64,000 nt of DNA, taken from assembly GCF_052162025.1 (NCBI RefSeq), contig NZ_CP197401.1, positions 248,001 to 312,000 of the forward strand. The letters are read 5' to 3'. Numbering within the stretch: the stretch's first letter is position 1; each line of letters begins with the position of its first letter. This document shows, in pieces, positions 22,023 to 31,498 of this stretch. Source of the DNA: Methylobacter sp015476545. GTDB taxonomy: Bacteria; Pseudomonadota; Gammaproteobacteria; Methylococcales; Methylomonadaceae. The notes beneath the pieces are model-generated. The model had not been told where the DNA came from, searched no databases, and saw nothing but the letters and a program-made list of their open reading frames with translations. The position numbers and the translations under genes were made by a program.

Positions 22023-22934
22023 TCAGGCCGCCCGCGTCGCCCCGCCCAGCAAGGTCAGGATCTCGCCCGTGATATAGCTCGAGTCGGCCGGCGACGCGAA
22101 AAAGACAAACGCAGGAGCAACTTCTTCCGGTTGTGCCGGTCGTTTCATTGGCGTATTGGCGCCATGCTTAGCCACTTGCTCCGCCGGTTTATCGGCGACA
22201 TTGAGTGGCGTCCAGACGGGGCCTGGAGCAACGCAATTGACGCGAATACCTTTCTCGACCAAATTCAGCGCCAGTGATTTAGTAAAAGCATGAATGGCAC
22301 CTTTGGTAGAGGCATAGTCAATTAGGTGTTTATTTCCTTCCAGACCGGTAATTGATCCGCAATTGATAATGGCATCGCCATCTTGCAGATGTTTGAGCGC
22401 TGCCTTCGCCATGCGAAAGTAGCCGTAAATATTGGTTTTAAAAGTTGTGTCAAATTGTTCATCAGAAATATCTTCGATTGATTCCTGGTTATGCTGATAA
22501 GCTGCATTGTTGATTAAGATATTCAATTTGCCGAATTCGTGGACTGTTTTTTCAACAGCATTTTGGCAAAACTCCAGACTGGTTACATCGCCCGAGATTA
22601 ACAGGCATTGACGGCCTTCTTTTTCGACTTGCCGCTGAGTTTCTTCAGCATCGATCTGTTCAGATGGAAGAAAGGTTATTGCGGAATCCGCACCTTCGCG
22701 AGCGAAAAGTACAGCAACGGCACGACCAATACCCGAATCGCCGCCGGTAATCAAGGCGACTTTATCTTTTAATTTGCTCGAGCCTTTGTAATCAGGCGCA
22801 AGATATTGTGGCCGTGGCGTTATTTGCGCTTCAACACCCGGGCGATCCTGGTGCTGGGCGGGCATTGGGCTTTTAGGATATTTTTCGTTTGGAGTTAGTT
22901 TATCCTCAGAATTTGGTTGGCTTTCTTTTGGCAT
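22023..22934 (-). CDS. SDR family oxidoreductase (YghA/general-stress type)
   Basis: An NAD(P)-dependent short-chain dehydrogenase of 303 residues; the substrate is not known. After a proline-rich N-terminal extension (about 1-55) come the cofactor motif TGGDSGIG, the NNAA block, the catalytic serine in NCGSITG, the YxxxK motif in YASTKGA, and the VAPGPVWTPL and SSYITGEI segments. The long N-terminal lead and this motif set are typical of the YghA/YhxC subgroup, which is often stress-induced. A good site, AGGAGAG, precedes the ATG. It is convergent with the rRNA operon. Confidence 0.92.
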   Translation of the reverse strand: MPKESQPNSEDKLTPNEKYPKSPMPAQHQDRPGVEAQITPRPQYLAPDYKGSSKLKDKVALITGGDSGIGRAVAVLFAREGADSAITFLPSEQIDAEETQRQVEKEGRQCLLISGDVTSLEFCQNAVEKTVHEFGKLNILINNAAYQHNQESIEDISDEQFDTTFKTNIYGYFRMAKAALKHLQDGDAIINCGSITGLEGNKHLIDYASTKGAIHAFTKSLALNLVEKGIRVNCVAPGPVWTPLNVADKPAEQVAKHGANTPMKRPAQPEEVAPAFVFFASPADSSYITGEILTLLGGATRAA

Positions 22935-23314
22935 TAAGCTCTCTCCTAATCAAAAATATTTATAACCTCTTTCGCACGTACTAAGAAAGAATATATATCG
23001 AATGCTAAATTAAAATTCCTGACTTCTTTTTTAAGATGCTTCCATAATTCAATTGTTCAATCATTTTATGGATTAGCCGAAACATCACAGAAACAGGCAT
23101 CTTTGTTAATTTGACTGCTAAGCGTTGATGTTTGTTGGTTTTGCAACGCACGCTAAAGCCTGATATTTATGCACAACAGTTGGTTGGAGGAATTGCTTTT
23201 TGCTTATGAGGAGAAATACCCTCTTCAATGAGAAATTAAAGAGGGTTCTACAAAGAAATGTCCGATGCTTAGCCTTAAAGGCATAAGCTCTATAGTCTGG
23301 CTAGGCCAAAGGTT
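22935..23314. other. 380-bp intergenic region with one hairpin
   Basis: Lies upstream of the SDR gene and downstream of the triosephosphate isomerase paralogue (both minus strand). It holds an 8-bp hairpin (23218-23225 with 23239-23246) that may end the isomerase transcript, plus a small imperfect repeat at 23267-23288. The part next to the SDR gene is AT-rich and should contain its promoter. No gene was found. Confidence 0.4.
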
Positions 23315-24406
23315 TTAAGAATCCAGGCCAAATCTTATTATTGAGGCAAAATCATTGGCTTTCAAACTCGCCCCTCCGACCAAGGCTCCATCAACACCTG
23401 AAATATTCATGATATCGACAATATTGTCGGGCTTCACATTCCCACCGTACAGGATCCTTATGGATGAAGCGATTTGCTCGCCGTACAGGTCCATAATGAG
23501 ATTTCTAATGAAATCATGTACTTCTTTTATCTGCTCTAATGTGGCGGGTTTTGCTCCTTCACCGATAGCCCATACCGGTTCGTAAGCGATAATTACTTCG
23601 CTGACAGCTCTGGGCGAGACGGCTTCAAACGCCATTCGCAATTGCCGATCCAGCAAGCTGAACGTTTCATTTGCGAGTCTGGCCTCTCTGTTCTCACCAC
23701 AGCAAAGAATGACCTGTAGCCCTTGGCCCAGAGCAGCCTGGATTTTTAGCTGAATGGATTGATCGCTTTCTCCGGCTCGCTCTCTTAATTCTTCTTCCAA
23801 AAATCGGGACAATCCAGACAGGAGGTTACGATTCTCTTTGGCGACTAGGTATTCCAAAGTTGCTATAACTTGAGCATCGGCACCGTCTTTTGCTTTCAGT
23901 TTCTTCAACTTGTCGGAAAGAAAGCTGTCTGTCAGACGCCTGGCCACACTAGAGGCAAAACCATAATATTTCCCTAGATTGGCTCTGCGGTCCGAATGGC
24001 CAATTATGACACGATCGACCCCGATGGCTCCCAGCATTTCGGGCGAAATTTCTCCGGTAAATGCGCCTTTGGATTCAAAAAACGTATCTTGCGCCAGCAG
24101 AAATACATTTCTGCCTAAACCATATTCTGTCCTGAGAAAATCCGGTTTAATATAATCGGCCAGGGTAGAAAGTCCTGTGTAAGGAGGTGCAAGGCCTATA
24201 TCGACATCTCTTATTCCGCGGCAGATATCCAGGATTCTTGCCGTAAGGGCGACACCTGACAGGGGAATCATATTCATTTTCCAGTTACCGGCCAGAAACG
24301 GCCTGATCGCTCCGGGAATTCCGGCTTCGGCTTCGATTTTATGCCATTGGTTTGCCGTCCTTTGACGGAAGTAGTTTCTATATACCTTTGGATTTGCCGT
24401 CTTCAT
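23315..24406 (-). CDS. Enlarged triosephosphate isomerase paralogue
   Basis: A TIM-barrel isomerase homologue of 363 residues instead of about 250. Core residues are visible: Lys43 in NWKMN, His137 in IIGHSDRR, Glu276 in AYEPVWAIG, and the phosphate loop GALVGGASL. Two differences are clear: a 36-residue N-terminal extension, and an insertion of about 70 residues (about 142-211, rich in Lys/Glu/Leu and probably helical) between the catalytic-His loop and the GESD block. The normally conserved Glu two residues after the catalytic His is Asp (GHSDRR). A standard tpiA probably exists elsewhere; activity of this copy is uncertain. AAGG precedes the ATG. Confidence 0.85.
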   Translation of the reverse strand: MKTANPKVYRNYFRQRTANQWHKIEAEAGIPGAIRPFLAGNWKMNMIPLSGVALTARILDICRGIRDVDIGLAPPYTGLSTLADYIKPDFLRTEYGLGRNVFLLAQDTFFESKGAFTGEISPEMLGAIGVDRVIIGHSDRRANLGKYYGFASSVARRLTDSFLSDKLKKLKAKDGADAQVIATLEYLVAKENRNLLSGLSRFLEEELRERAGESDQSIQLKIQAALGQGLQVILCCGENREARLANETFSLLDRQLRMAFEAVSPRAVSEVIIAYEPVWAIGEGAKPATLEQIKEVHDFIRNLIMDLYGEQIASSIRILYGGNVKPDNIVDIMNISGVDGALVGGASLKANDFASIIRFGLDS

Positions 24407-24708
24407 GCATTATACCTTTTAGTCCAATATTAATTTCCGTATGAGGTTTTCGCCCCTTACCCCATTAATAAAATGCCATGTACTACCAAAAAGTTGTGAT
24501 ACGACATTTTTCCGCAGACTGTGAAAATTTACTTTTCTGTCTGGAAATTCTCAGCTAGTGTTCGTAGCAGCGGCACGAAGAACCTCATTTTGCTTCCGAT
24601 TCCTTGATAGAAAACTGATACCGGAATCGGATGTTTTCCCACCGTTCCGAACATTACACCTTACTCATGCTGAAGAGCAAGAAATAGTTGGACAAACCGA
24701 CCAAAATC
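24407..24708. other. 302-bp intergenic region, no gene seen
   Basis: Upstream of the isomerase paralogue and downstream of lnt, both on the minus strand. It should contain the isomerase promoter in its AT-rich left part. A short plus-strand frame across 24558-24749 runs into lnt and has no coding character. Confidence 0.4.
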
Positions 24709-26277
24709 TCACTGCTTTTGATAGCGATTACGGACTCCTATGCCGATGAGTACAATCAGCGCAGTCCAAAGCAGAGAAGGCATCAACCAGAACCATTCTT
24801 GATAAAAAGTGACTGGCGGATTTGTCAGATAAGGGACTTCATAAACGCCGGCCCAAGCTTGGTGTAATGGAGAGCGCTCCAGAATGTCTCCGGATGCCAG
24901 AGATACGGTAGAAATGCCGGTATTGGTCGCTCTGAGTACAGGCCTCCGGAATTCGACGCCTCGTGCCAGCGTCATATACATATGCTGATAGGGTTCCTGC
25001 CAGGCGCCGTACCAGGCATCGTTCGTGACGTTGACAATGAACTGGGCCCCGAGTTCAGCCAGGGAACGCGCGAATCCGGGAAAAAGACTTTCATAGCATA
25101 TTTGCGGCCCCATCTTGTAACCATTCCAGTGTAACAAAGTCGTAGGCCCCTGGCCGCGTGCAAAATGACCGGTCGGCGGCAGCCAGTTGCGAATTTGCGG
25201 GAAGAATTGTTCGCCAGGAATATATTCGCCGAAAGCCAGCAAGATGGATTTGCTGTAATGAGGTGGTACTATTTCACCGTCTTTATCGAGCACGAACAGC
25301 GAATTCGTAATCAGTCGGGTGGCTCTGTCGACACTATAAGCGCCGGTAATCAGCGGCAGTTCGCGCTCGCGAATAAATTGGCTTAATTGGGCCGGATGCG
25401 CATCGAATTTAAAATCCTCTCCCAACAGTGACGGAAAAGCCGTTTCCGGCCACAGTACAAAGTCGACTTTTGCTTCTGTTGCTTTTAGCTCCTGATCGGT
25501 CAGATCAGTATACCGCTTAAGTATTTCCTGGCTATAGCCTCTGCCTAGCTCGGCGGCGAGTTTTTCCGAGTTGCCGATATTGGCCTGGACCAATAACGCT
25601 TTAAAAGAGGCATCCGGTTCAGGCAATCTGTTTTTGAGCCAAAATCCGCCGGCGTTCAGCAAGACAAAACCCCAGACTACAGCCATCAGAATTTTTTTAC
25701 CGGCGGCCTGCCGGCGTTTCTGCCAGGCGATATAAAGCGGTAGATTGCACAATAATGTAAGAGCGCTGAGGCCGCTGAAGCCTATCACTTCAGCCCACTG
25801 GTAAACAGGCACGCCGGCGCCGTACCAGGAATAACCGAAATTCCAATCAAACAAGGTCAGCGAGTAGGCTTCGCATATAATGGTGATCAATGCCATTAAT
25901 GCTAGCGAAAGCCGTTCCGGCCAAGCGAACTTGCGCCGCCCCCAAAACCACAACATGCCCGCCACAGGGACAAACAAGTGCGCAATCAGTGCATAGAGCA
26001 ACATGCCGAGGACTGCTACGGGCCAATCCAGATGCGCAAATTCATGCAAAAGATAAGTGACCCAGTTAAAACCGATCAGTGTAAAAATGAAGGACGTAAC
26101 CAATCCACCCAAGAAAACACCTTTCAGGCTGGTTTGCCGGTTCCAGAAAATCCACAGCGGCACGAAACAGAATAAAGACGCCCAAGGCGGAAAAGGAATA
26201 TAACTGGTGCCGATAAAAATGCCGGATAGGACCGGCAGCAACCAGAGGCGGGTTTTGCTAGCTGAAAAATCGTTCAT
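24709..26277 (-). CDS. lnt: Apolipoprotein N-acyltransferase
   Basis: Adds the third acyl chain to the N-terminal cysteine of lipoproteins at the inner membrane. The 522-residue protein has about seven membrane helices flanking a periplasmic nitrilase domain. The catalytic triad is visible: Glu in LWPETAFPSLL, Lys in YSKSILLAFGEYIPGE, and Cys in QICYESLFP. The VNVTNDAWYG block also matches. Length is that of E. coli Lnt (512). The corC and ybeY genes that often precede lnt are not adjacent. Confidence 0.96.
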   Translation of the reverse strand: MNDFSASKTRLWLLPVLSGIFIGTSYIPFPPWASLFCFVPLWIFWNRQTSLKGVFLGGLVTSFIFTLIGFNWVTYLLHEFAHLDWPVAVLGMLLYALIAHLFVPVAGMLWFWGRRKFAWPERLSLALMALITIICEAYSLTLFDWNFGYSWYGAGVPVYQWAEVIGFSGLSALTLLCNLPLYIAWQKRRQAAGKKILMAVVWGFVLLNAGGFWLKNRLPEPDASFKALLVQANIGNSEKLAAELGRGYSQEILKRYTDLTDQELKATEAKVDFVLWPETAFPSLLGEDFKFDAHPAQLSQFIRERELPLITGAYSVDRATRLITNSLFVLDKDGEIVPPHYSKSILLAFGEYIPGEQFFPQIRNWLPPTGHFARGQGPTTLLHWNGYKMGPQICYESLFPGFARSLAELGAQFIVNVTNDAWYGAWQEPYQHMYMTLARGVEFRRPVLRATNTGISTVSLASGDILERSPLHQAWAGVYEVPYLTNPPVTFYQEWFWLMPSLLWTALIVLIGIGVRNRYQKQ

Positions 26278-26528
26278 ATCAGTTTTTAATGAAAAATCTT
26301 ATTGTACACAAGCGCGAGAGCAGATGTTGTCGATGGGCGGGGATTATCCTGCAAAGTGGTCTATTATCTAAGAATTTTTATACAAGATTATTAAAACTGC
26401 ATCGGCAAATTATTTACTGGCTGCCGGTTGCAGCATATTTTCAGGATACGTTGCATGTCTAACTGTTTCGGTGTTGCCGGAATTCCTATGCAACATGCTA
26501 AAATCGCCGATTACCTTGCAACCTTGGG

Positions 26529-28934
26529 ATGTTATTTTTATCCATGTCTACTACGCTAAAGCTTCCACTTGAATCATTGAAATTAAATGTTGATTTGTCT
26601 CATATCGACTTGCCGGAAGCTCCCAGGCAGCAAGCTACTATTTTAGGTCAAGCCCGCGCCCAGTCGGCATTGGAATTCGGCGTTACGATGCGCAATCCCG
26701 GCTACAATATTTTTGTCATGGGCGACCATGGCAGCGGTCGGCTGACCATGATCACCAATCATCTTGATACGACTGTGCAAAGTTTACCCGCGCCGCCAAC
26801 CTATGCGTATGTGGAAAATTTCGAGAATCCCAGGGAGCCAGTCAAAGTTGAATTGCCGGCCGGGCATGGACAAGAACTTTGCAAGGATATAGAGCGATTG
26901 ATCGACAATTTGCTGGTCACTTTTCCGGCTGTCTTTGAAAGCCCTGCTTATCAGCAAAAGAAGAGCGCGATTGAGCGTCAATTTAATCAGCGCTATAACA
27001 GCACCATTGATCTGGTCGAAAAAAAGGCCCTGTCTCTGAATATTGCTCTGTTCAGAGAAAACGATTCCATTACATTTGCACCTATCAAGGACGATAAGTC
27101 GCTGGATGAAGATCTGTTTATGCAGCTGCCGCAATCGGAGCGCGAAGTTTTTCATAAACACGTGGAAGAGCTGGAAGACTATCTGGGCGATGTATTGATA
27201 GAACTGCCCCAGTGGCGCCGAGCTACAGTGGAAAAAATCAGGCAACTCGACAATGATACGATCAGCTTGGCTATAGAGCCGCTGTTTTCAGAGCTGGACG
27301 ATAAATACCAGAATATTGACGACGCTGTTACGTTTTTAGACGAAATCAAAAAAAACCTGGCTATCACAATTACCGATTATCTGATGCCGGGCCGTTCATT
27401 GGAACAGAAAGATATTTCCGCCAAGCGGCTCATGCTGACCGAGCTTTATATGCCCAATATTCTGGTCGATTACAAGCAGGACAGTGGCGCCCCCGTTGTT
27501 TTTGAATCTCATCCGATTTATCAAAACCTGTTCGGGCGTATTGAATATGTCAGCGATCAAGGCACGCTGGTTACTAACTATCGCAGGATTTGCGCCGGTT
27601 CCCTGCATCGGGCAAATGGCGGTTATCTGATTCTGGATGCCGAAAAACTGCTGACTTATCCTTTCGTCTGGGAAGGGCTTAAACGGGCCCTGAAGTCGGG
27701 CCGCATTGAAATCGAGTCGCCCTATTCGGAACTGGGCATTAATACGATTACCTTGAAGCCCGAGGTGATCCCATTGAATGTCAAGGTCATCCTGGTCGGT
27801 TCTCCCGAGATCTATTATCTGCTGGAAGAGCTGGATAGCGAATTTAACGAAATGTTCAGAGTGCTGGCCGATTTTGACAGCTATATTCAATTGACTGATG
27901 AATCGATACAGCGCTTTGCCATCCTGATGATCAAACATGCCGCGGACTCGGGGGCAAAGCCGCTGTCGCGTGCCGCTATTGAGGGCCTGATCGAACATAG
28001 CTGCCGGCTTTCCGAAAATCAGTACCATCTTTCTGCACGTATCAATGACTCGCTGGACATCATCGGCGAAGCCAATCTGTTCTGCCATAAAGCCCAGGCC
28101 GATCAGATTGACAGAGTGCATGTCGAACAGGCTTTGGCGGCAAGAGAGCAGCGTAACGGTAAACTGTCCCAGGATGTCCTCGAAGAAATGCTCGTCGGTA
28201 CGATACTGATCGATACCGAAGGCTCGGCGATTGGCAAGATCAACGGTCTGACGGTGCTGGAAGTGGGCGGCAGCAGTTTTGGCGCACCTGCACGCATCAC
28301 TGCGACCGTTTATCCGGGCTCCCGGGGCATCGTCGACATTGAGCGCGAAGCCGAGCTTGGCCAGTCCATACACTCGAAAGGCGTGATGATTTTGACCGGT
28401 TATCTGGGCGACTGTTACGCCCAGCAATTTCCATTAGCCATCTCGGCCAGCATCGCGATCGAGCAATCCTACGGCTATATCGATGGGGACAGCGCGGCGC
28501 TGGCTGAACTTTGCTGTCTTATCTCGGCGCTGACTCGCACGCCGATCAAGCAAACGTTTGCCGTGACCGGCTCGATTAACCAATATGGGGAAGTCCAGGC
28601 CGTAGGCGGCGTCAATGAAAAAATAGAAGGGTTCTTCCGGCTTTGCCAAGGGCGCGGCCTCAATGGCCAGCATGCCGTTATCATTCCGGCCGCCAATAAA
28701 CGTAACCTAATGCTAAAGCAGGAAGTCGTGGATGCGGTTGCTCAAGGTTTGTTTGCCGTTTACGCGGTGTCCAATGTCAATGAAACCTTGGAGTTACTGA
28801 CTGATCAGTTGGCCGGTTCACCGGATAGCGAAGGCAACTATCCAGAAAACAGTATTAACTACAAAGCCATTTTCAGATTAAAAGAGATCTCCGATATGGC
28901 GCTTGATGAGGATAAAGAGGAAGGGGCAACCTGA
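26529..28934 (+). CDS. Lon-family ATP-dependent protease (LonB/AAA_32 type)
   Basis: A cytoplasmic AAA+ serine protease homologue of 801 residues. The N-terminal part has a Walker A-like GDHGSGR (Arg in place of the usual Lys, as in this subfamily), then a coiled-coil region and the ATPase core (about 330-560). The C-terminal Lon domain has the Ser-Lys dyad: Ser655 in GDSAALAEL and Lys698 in NEKIEGFF, 43 residues apart as in Lon. It is the proteobacterial family related to E. coli YcbZ/LonH, not canonical Lon. The start may be ATG 26529 or ATG 26544; neither has a strong ribosome binding site. Substrates are unknown. Confidence 0.92.
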   Translation: MLFLSMSTTLKLPLESLKLNVDLSHIDLPEAPRQQATILGQARAQSALEFGVTMRNPGYNIFVMGDHGSGRLTMITNHLDTTVQSLPAPPTYAYVENFENPREPVKVELPAGHGQELCKDIERLIDNLLVTFPAVFESPAYQQKKSAIERQFNQRYNSTIDLVEKKALSLNIALFRENDSITFAPIKDDKSLDEDLFMQLPQSEREVFHKHVEELEDYLGDVLIELPQWRRATVEKIRQLDNDTISLAIEPLFSELDDKYQNIDDAVTFLDEIKKNLAITITDYLMPGRSLEQKDISAKRLMLTELYMPNILVDYKQDSGAPVVFESHPIYQNLFGRIEYVSDQGTLVTNYRRICAGSLHRANGGYLILDAEKLLTYPFVWEGLKRALKSGRIEIESPYSELGINTITLKPEVIPLNVKVILVGSPEIYYLLEELDSEFNEMFRVLADFDSYIQLTDESIQRFAILMIKHAADSGAKPLSRAAIEGLIEHSCRLSENQYHLSARINDSLDIIGEANLFCHKAQADQIDRVHVEQALAAREQRNGKLSQDVLEEMLVGTILIDTEGSAIGKINGLTVLEVGGSSFGAPARITATVYPGSRGIVDIEREAELGQSIHSKGVMILTGYLGDCYAQQFPLAISASIAIEQSYGYIDGDSAALAELCCLISALTRTPIKQTFAVTGSINQYGEVQAVGGVNEKIEGFFRLCQGRGLNGQHAVIIPAANKRNLMLKQEVVDAVAQGLFAVYAVSNVNETLELLTDQLAGSPDSEGNYPENSINYKAIFRLKEISDMALDEDKEEGAT

Positions 28935-28942
28935 GACTGTCA

Positions 28943-28972
28943 GGCGCAGCTACTGCGTTTAATAGCTGCGCC
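28943..28972. terminator. Hairpin between convergent genes
   Basis: A perfect 10-bp stem (28943-28952 with 28963-28972, 10-base loop) between the Lon-family gene and the SPOR gene. There is no T tract, so it is either a weak terminator or a 3'-end stabiliser. Confidence 0.5.
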
Positions 28973-28977
28973 ACGGA

Positions 28978-29658
28978 TTAACGGCCGGACTCGGTTACTA
29001 TGACATCGATGCCGTTCTGCCTCAAGCGGGTCCTGATCGTATTGACGCTGGTTATATGGCCATAAGGTCCCATTTTAACGCGATACCAGATGGTATTGCC
29101 GCCGACTTTCGCCTTCTCGACGCGCGATTCAATGCCCATCAAGGCCAGTTTGGCCTTTAATTTATCGGCTTCCTGAAACTCCCTGAAAGAGCCCGCCTGT
29201 ACCATATATTGAGCGCCTTTATCCTGATGCTGGGCATCTTTATTTTGGCTCTCCATAGCCTGTGCCTTATCTTGAGGTTCCTTGATTTTGCCGATGAGTT
29301 CTTCGCGCGCGCGCGTCTTGATTTCATAATCAGGCACAACCACTTCCTTTTGCGGCAGGATCGTGTAGAAATCAAACTGCGGCGGCTGATGAACGGGCTC
29401 GGCTGCTTTCTTTGGCTGAGCCTGTTCTTTTTTGGCCGGCTCAGTTTTGTCGGGTTTTGCTGCCGATAGCGCAATCTGCGGGATGTCGCTTTGCTTAGAG
29501 CCCGTGCTGCGCAAATAAGCCAAAAAGACTACAAAAGCAATAATCAGCGCCGTGATAAGCATCCATTTAAAAACTCCGGCACTGTCATGACGACTGGGTT
29601 TTTGCCCGCGCGGCGCTGTTCTTCCCTGGGTTGCTCTATGTTTGTAGTCTATGGCCAT
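28978..29658 (-). CDS. SPOR-domain membrane protein (FtsN-like)
   Basis: A bitopic inner-membrane protein of 226 residues: short basic cytoplasmic N-terminus, one membrane helix (about 31-48), a Lys/Pro/Ala/Gln-rich periplasmic linker, and a C-terminal SPOR domain (about 147-224, with YMVQAGSFREFQEADKLKAKL and WYRVKMGPY). SPOR domains bind denuded peptidoglycan at division sites. It lies 3 bases after argS, the position of ftsN-like genes in several proteobacteria. Whether it is the essential FtsN cannot be told from sequence. Confidence 0.88.
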   Translation of the reverse strand: MAIDYKHRATQGRTAPRGQKPSRHDSAGVFKWMLITALIIAFVVFLAYLRSTGSKQSDIPQIALSAAKPDKTEPAKKEQAQPKKAAEPVHQPPQFDFYTILPQKEVVVPDYEIKTRAREELIGKIKEPQDKAQAMESQNKDAQHQDKGAQYMVQAGSFREFQEADKLKAKLALMGIESRVEKAKVGGNTIWYRVKMGPYGHITSVNTIRTRLRQNGIDVIVTESGR

Positions 29659-29661
29659 ATA

Positions 29662-31422
29662 TCACATTGCTTCAGGAGCGTTGATCTTCAGCAGTCCCAA
29701 TCCGTTTGCCAGGACTTGTCTCACGGCGCTGATCAAATTCAATCTGGCGTCGCGAAGCGCGGCATCCTCAACGAGGAATTGATGGGCATTGTAGTACGTA
29801 TGAAACTCGGTCGCCAGCTCGCGCAGATACTGGATCAACTGATGCGGCTCATACTGAAGCGCCGCGCGCTCCAGCACTTCAGGATAGCGAGCCAGCGTGG
29901 CGACCAGATCGGTTTCGTGCTCTTCGGTCAGCCGATCCAGATTATCCATGCCCAGCAACAGATTTCTGTCCCAATCCTTTTCGTCAAGTTGCCGGAATAC
30001 GCTGCACACCCTGGCATAAGCATACTGTACATAAAACACGGGGTTTTCATTGGACCGCGAGGTCGCCAGTTTTAGGTCAAAATCCATATGCTGTTCCGAC
30101 CGGCGCATGACATAAAAGAAACGTGCCGCATCCTTGCCGACTTCGTTGCGCAGTTGCCGCAATGTGACAAATTCGCCGGAACGCGTGGACATCTGGACTT
30201 TTTCCTCGCCGCGGTAGAGCACCGCGAACTGCACCAGCAGAACCTTCAGTTTGGATTCATCAGCGCCCAGCGCGGTCATAGCCGCCCTGACTCTGGGAAT
30301 ATAGCCGTGATGATCGGCGCCCCAGATATTGACGATGCGATCGAAGCCGCGGTCCAGCTTGTTCATGTGGTAGGCGATGTCGGAAGCGAAATAGGTGGTC
30401 TGGCCGTTTTCCCTGACCACAACCCGGTCTTTTTCATCGCCCAGCTTGGCCGATGCAAACCAGGTCGCGCCATCCTTTTCATAAAGATGCTCACCAGCGC
30501 GCAAGCGCTCCAGTGCTTGCTGCACCGAACCGTCATCCATTAACTGACGCTCCGAGAACCATTCCTGATAGTCGACACCAAACTCTTGCAGATCAAGTCT
30601 AATGTCGTCAAGAATCGTGTCCAGACCGTTTTGAAAAAGGTCTCGGTACAGCGACGGCCCGAGCAGGGTTTTGGTTCTGGCGATCAGCGCATCGATATGC
30701 TCTTCCTTATCGCCGCCGTGCGGCTCGTCTGCCGGTATATTTTCAAACACCAGCTCTGCAGGTCTGCGGTAGTCGTTGCCGGCGTTTTTATGAATATCCC
30801 AGGCGATATCGCGCACGTACTCGCCCCGATAGCCATTGCTTGGGAAATTGACCACTTCACCGCACTCTTCCAGGTATCTGAGCCAGATGCTGGTAGCAAG
30901 AATATCCATCTGGCGGCCTGCGTCGTTGACGTAATATTCGCGGTGCACGTCAAAACCGACCGCCTCCAGCAAATCGGCAACGACCGAGCCATAAGCGGCG
31001 CCACGGCCATGGCCTACGTGCAGCGGCCCGGTCGGATTGGCGGAAACAAACTCAACCTGAACCTTTTGGCCGGCGCCGATAGTGCTCAAACCGAAACTAC
31101 GGCCTTCATCATGAATCTGTTTGATAATCTGATACTGGGAGTTGGCATTGACAAAGAAATTGATAAACCCCGGGCCGGCCAGTTCAACCTTGGTAATCGC
31201 CTCATGCTGGGGCAGTGCGGCCATAATTTGCTCGGCCAGTTGTCGGGGATTTGATTTTGCCGGCTTAGCCAGGGTCAATGCCAGGTTTGAAGCAAAATCG
31301 CCATGCTGCGGATCACGGGTGCGTTCAATGTTAATGCGCGGGGTAATTTCCTGACTCAGAACACCTTGATTTTTAAGTGTTTCAACGGCTTGCAGGATAA
31401 GTGCCTCTATCTTTTGTTTCAT
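29662..31422 (-). CDS. argS: Arginyl-tRNA synthetase
   Basis: Charges tRNA-Arg with arginine. The 586-residue class I synthetase has the N-terminal Add-1 domain (residues about 1-110), the HIGH-like motif HVGH in NPTGPLHVGHGRG, the degenerate KMSKS region around VQMSTRSGEF, and the C-terminal DALR anticodon-binding domain. Length matches E. coli ArgS (577). It precedes the SPOR gene and probably shares its transcript. Several long antisense frames cover it but have no gene character. Confidence 0.97.
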   Translation of the reverse strand: MKQKIEALILQAVETLKNQGVLSQEITPRINIERTRDPQHGDFASNLALTLAKPAKSNPRQLAEQIMAALPQHEAITKVELAGPGFINFFVNANSQYQIIKQIHDEGRSFGLSTIGAGQKVQVEFVSANPTGPLHVGHGRGAAYGSVVADLLEAVGFDVHREYYVNDAGRQMDILATSIWLRYLEECGEVVNFPSNGYRGEYVRDIAWDIHKNAGNDYRRPAELVFENIPADEPHGGDKEEHIDALIARTKTLLGPSLYRDLFQNGLDTILDDIRLDLQEFGVDYQEWFSERQLMDDGSVQQALERLRAGEHLYEKDGATWFASAKLGDEKDRVVVRENGQTTYFASDIAYHMNKLDRGFDRIVNIWGADHHGYIPRVRAAMTALGADESKLKVLLVQFAVLYRGEEKVQMSTRSGEFVTLRQLRNEVGKDAARFFYVMRRSEQHMDFDLKLATSRSNENPVFYVQYAYARVCSVFRQLDEKDWDRNLLLGMDNLDRLTEEHETDLVATLARYPEVLERAALQYEPHQLIQYLRELATEFHTYYNAHQFLVEDAALRDARLNLISAVRQVLANGLGLLKINAPEAM

Positions 31423-31498
31423 TGCTTCATTGCGGTAAGTAGATCAAATAAGTGCCACATTATCCATGAAAATCATCTGATTATCCATTCAAACAACA

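Noticed and set aside
27396..28427. 343-codon minus-strand open frame
   Set aside because: Lies fully antisense to the conserved Lon-family gene, with no ribosome binding site or recognisable domain.
30586..31254. 222-codon plus-strand open frame, with several neighbours over 29491-31354
   Set aside because: Antisense to argS, which is intact and conserved throughout; composition is that of a reverse-strand shadow.
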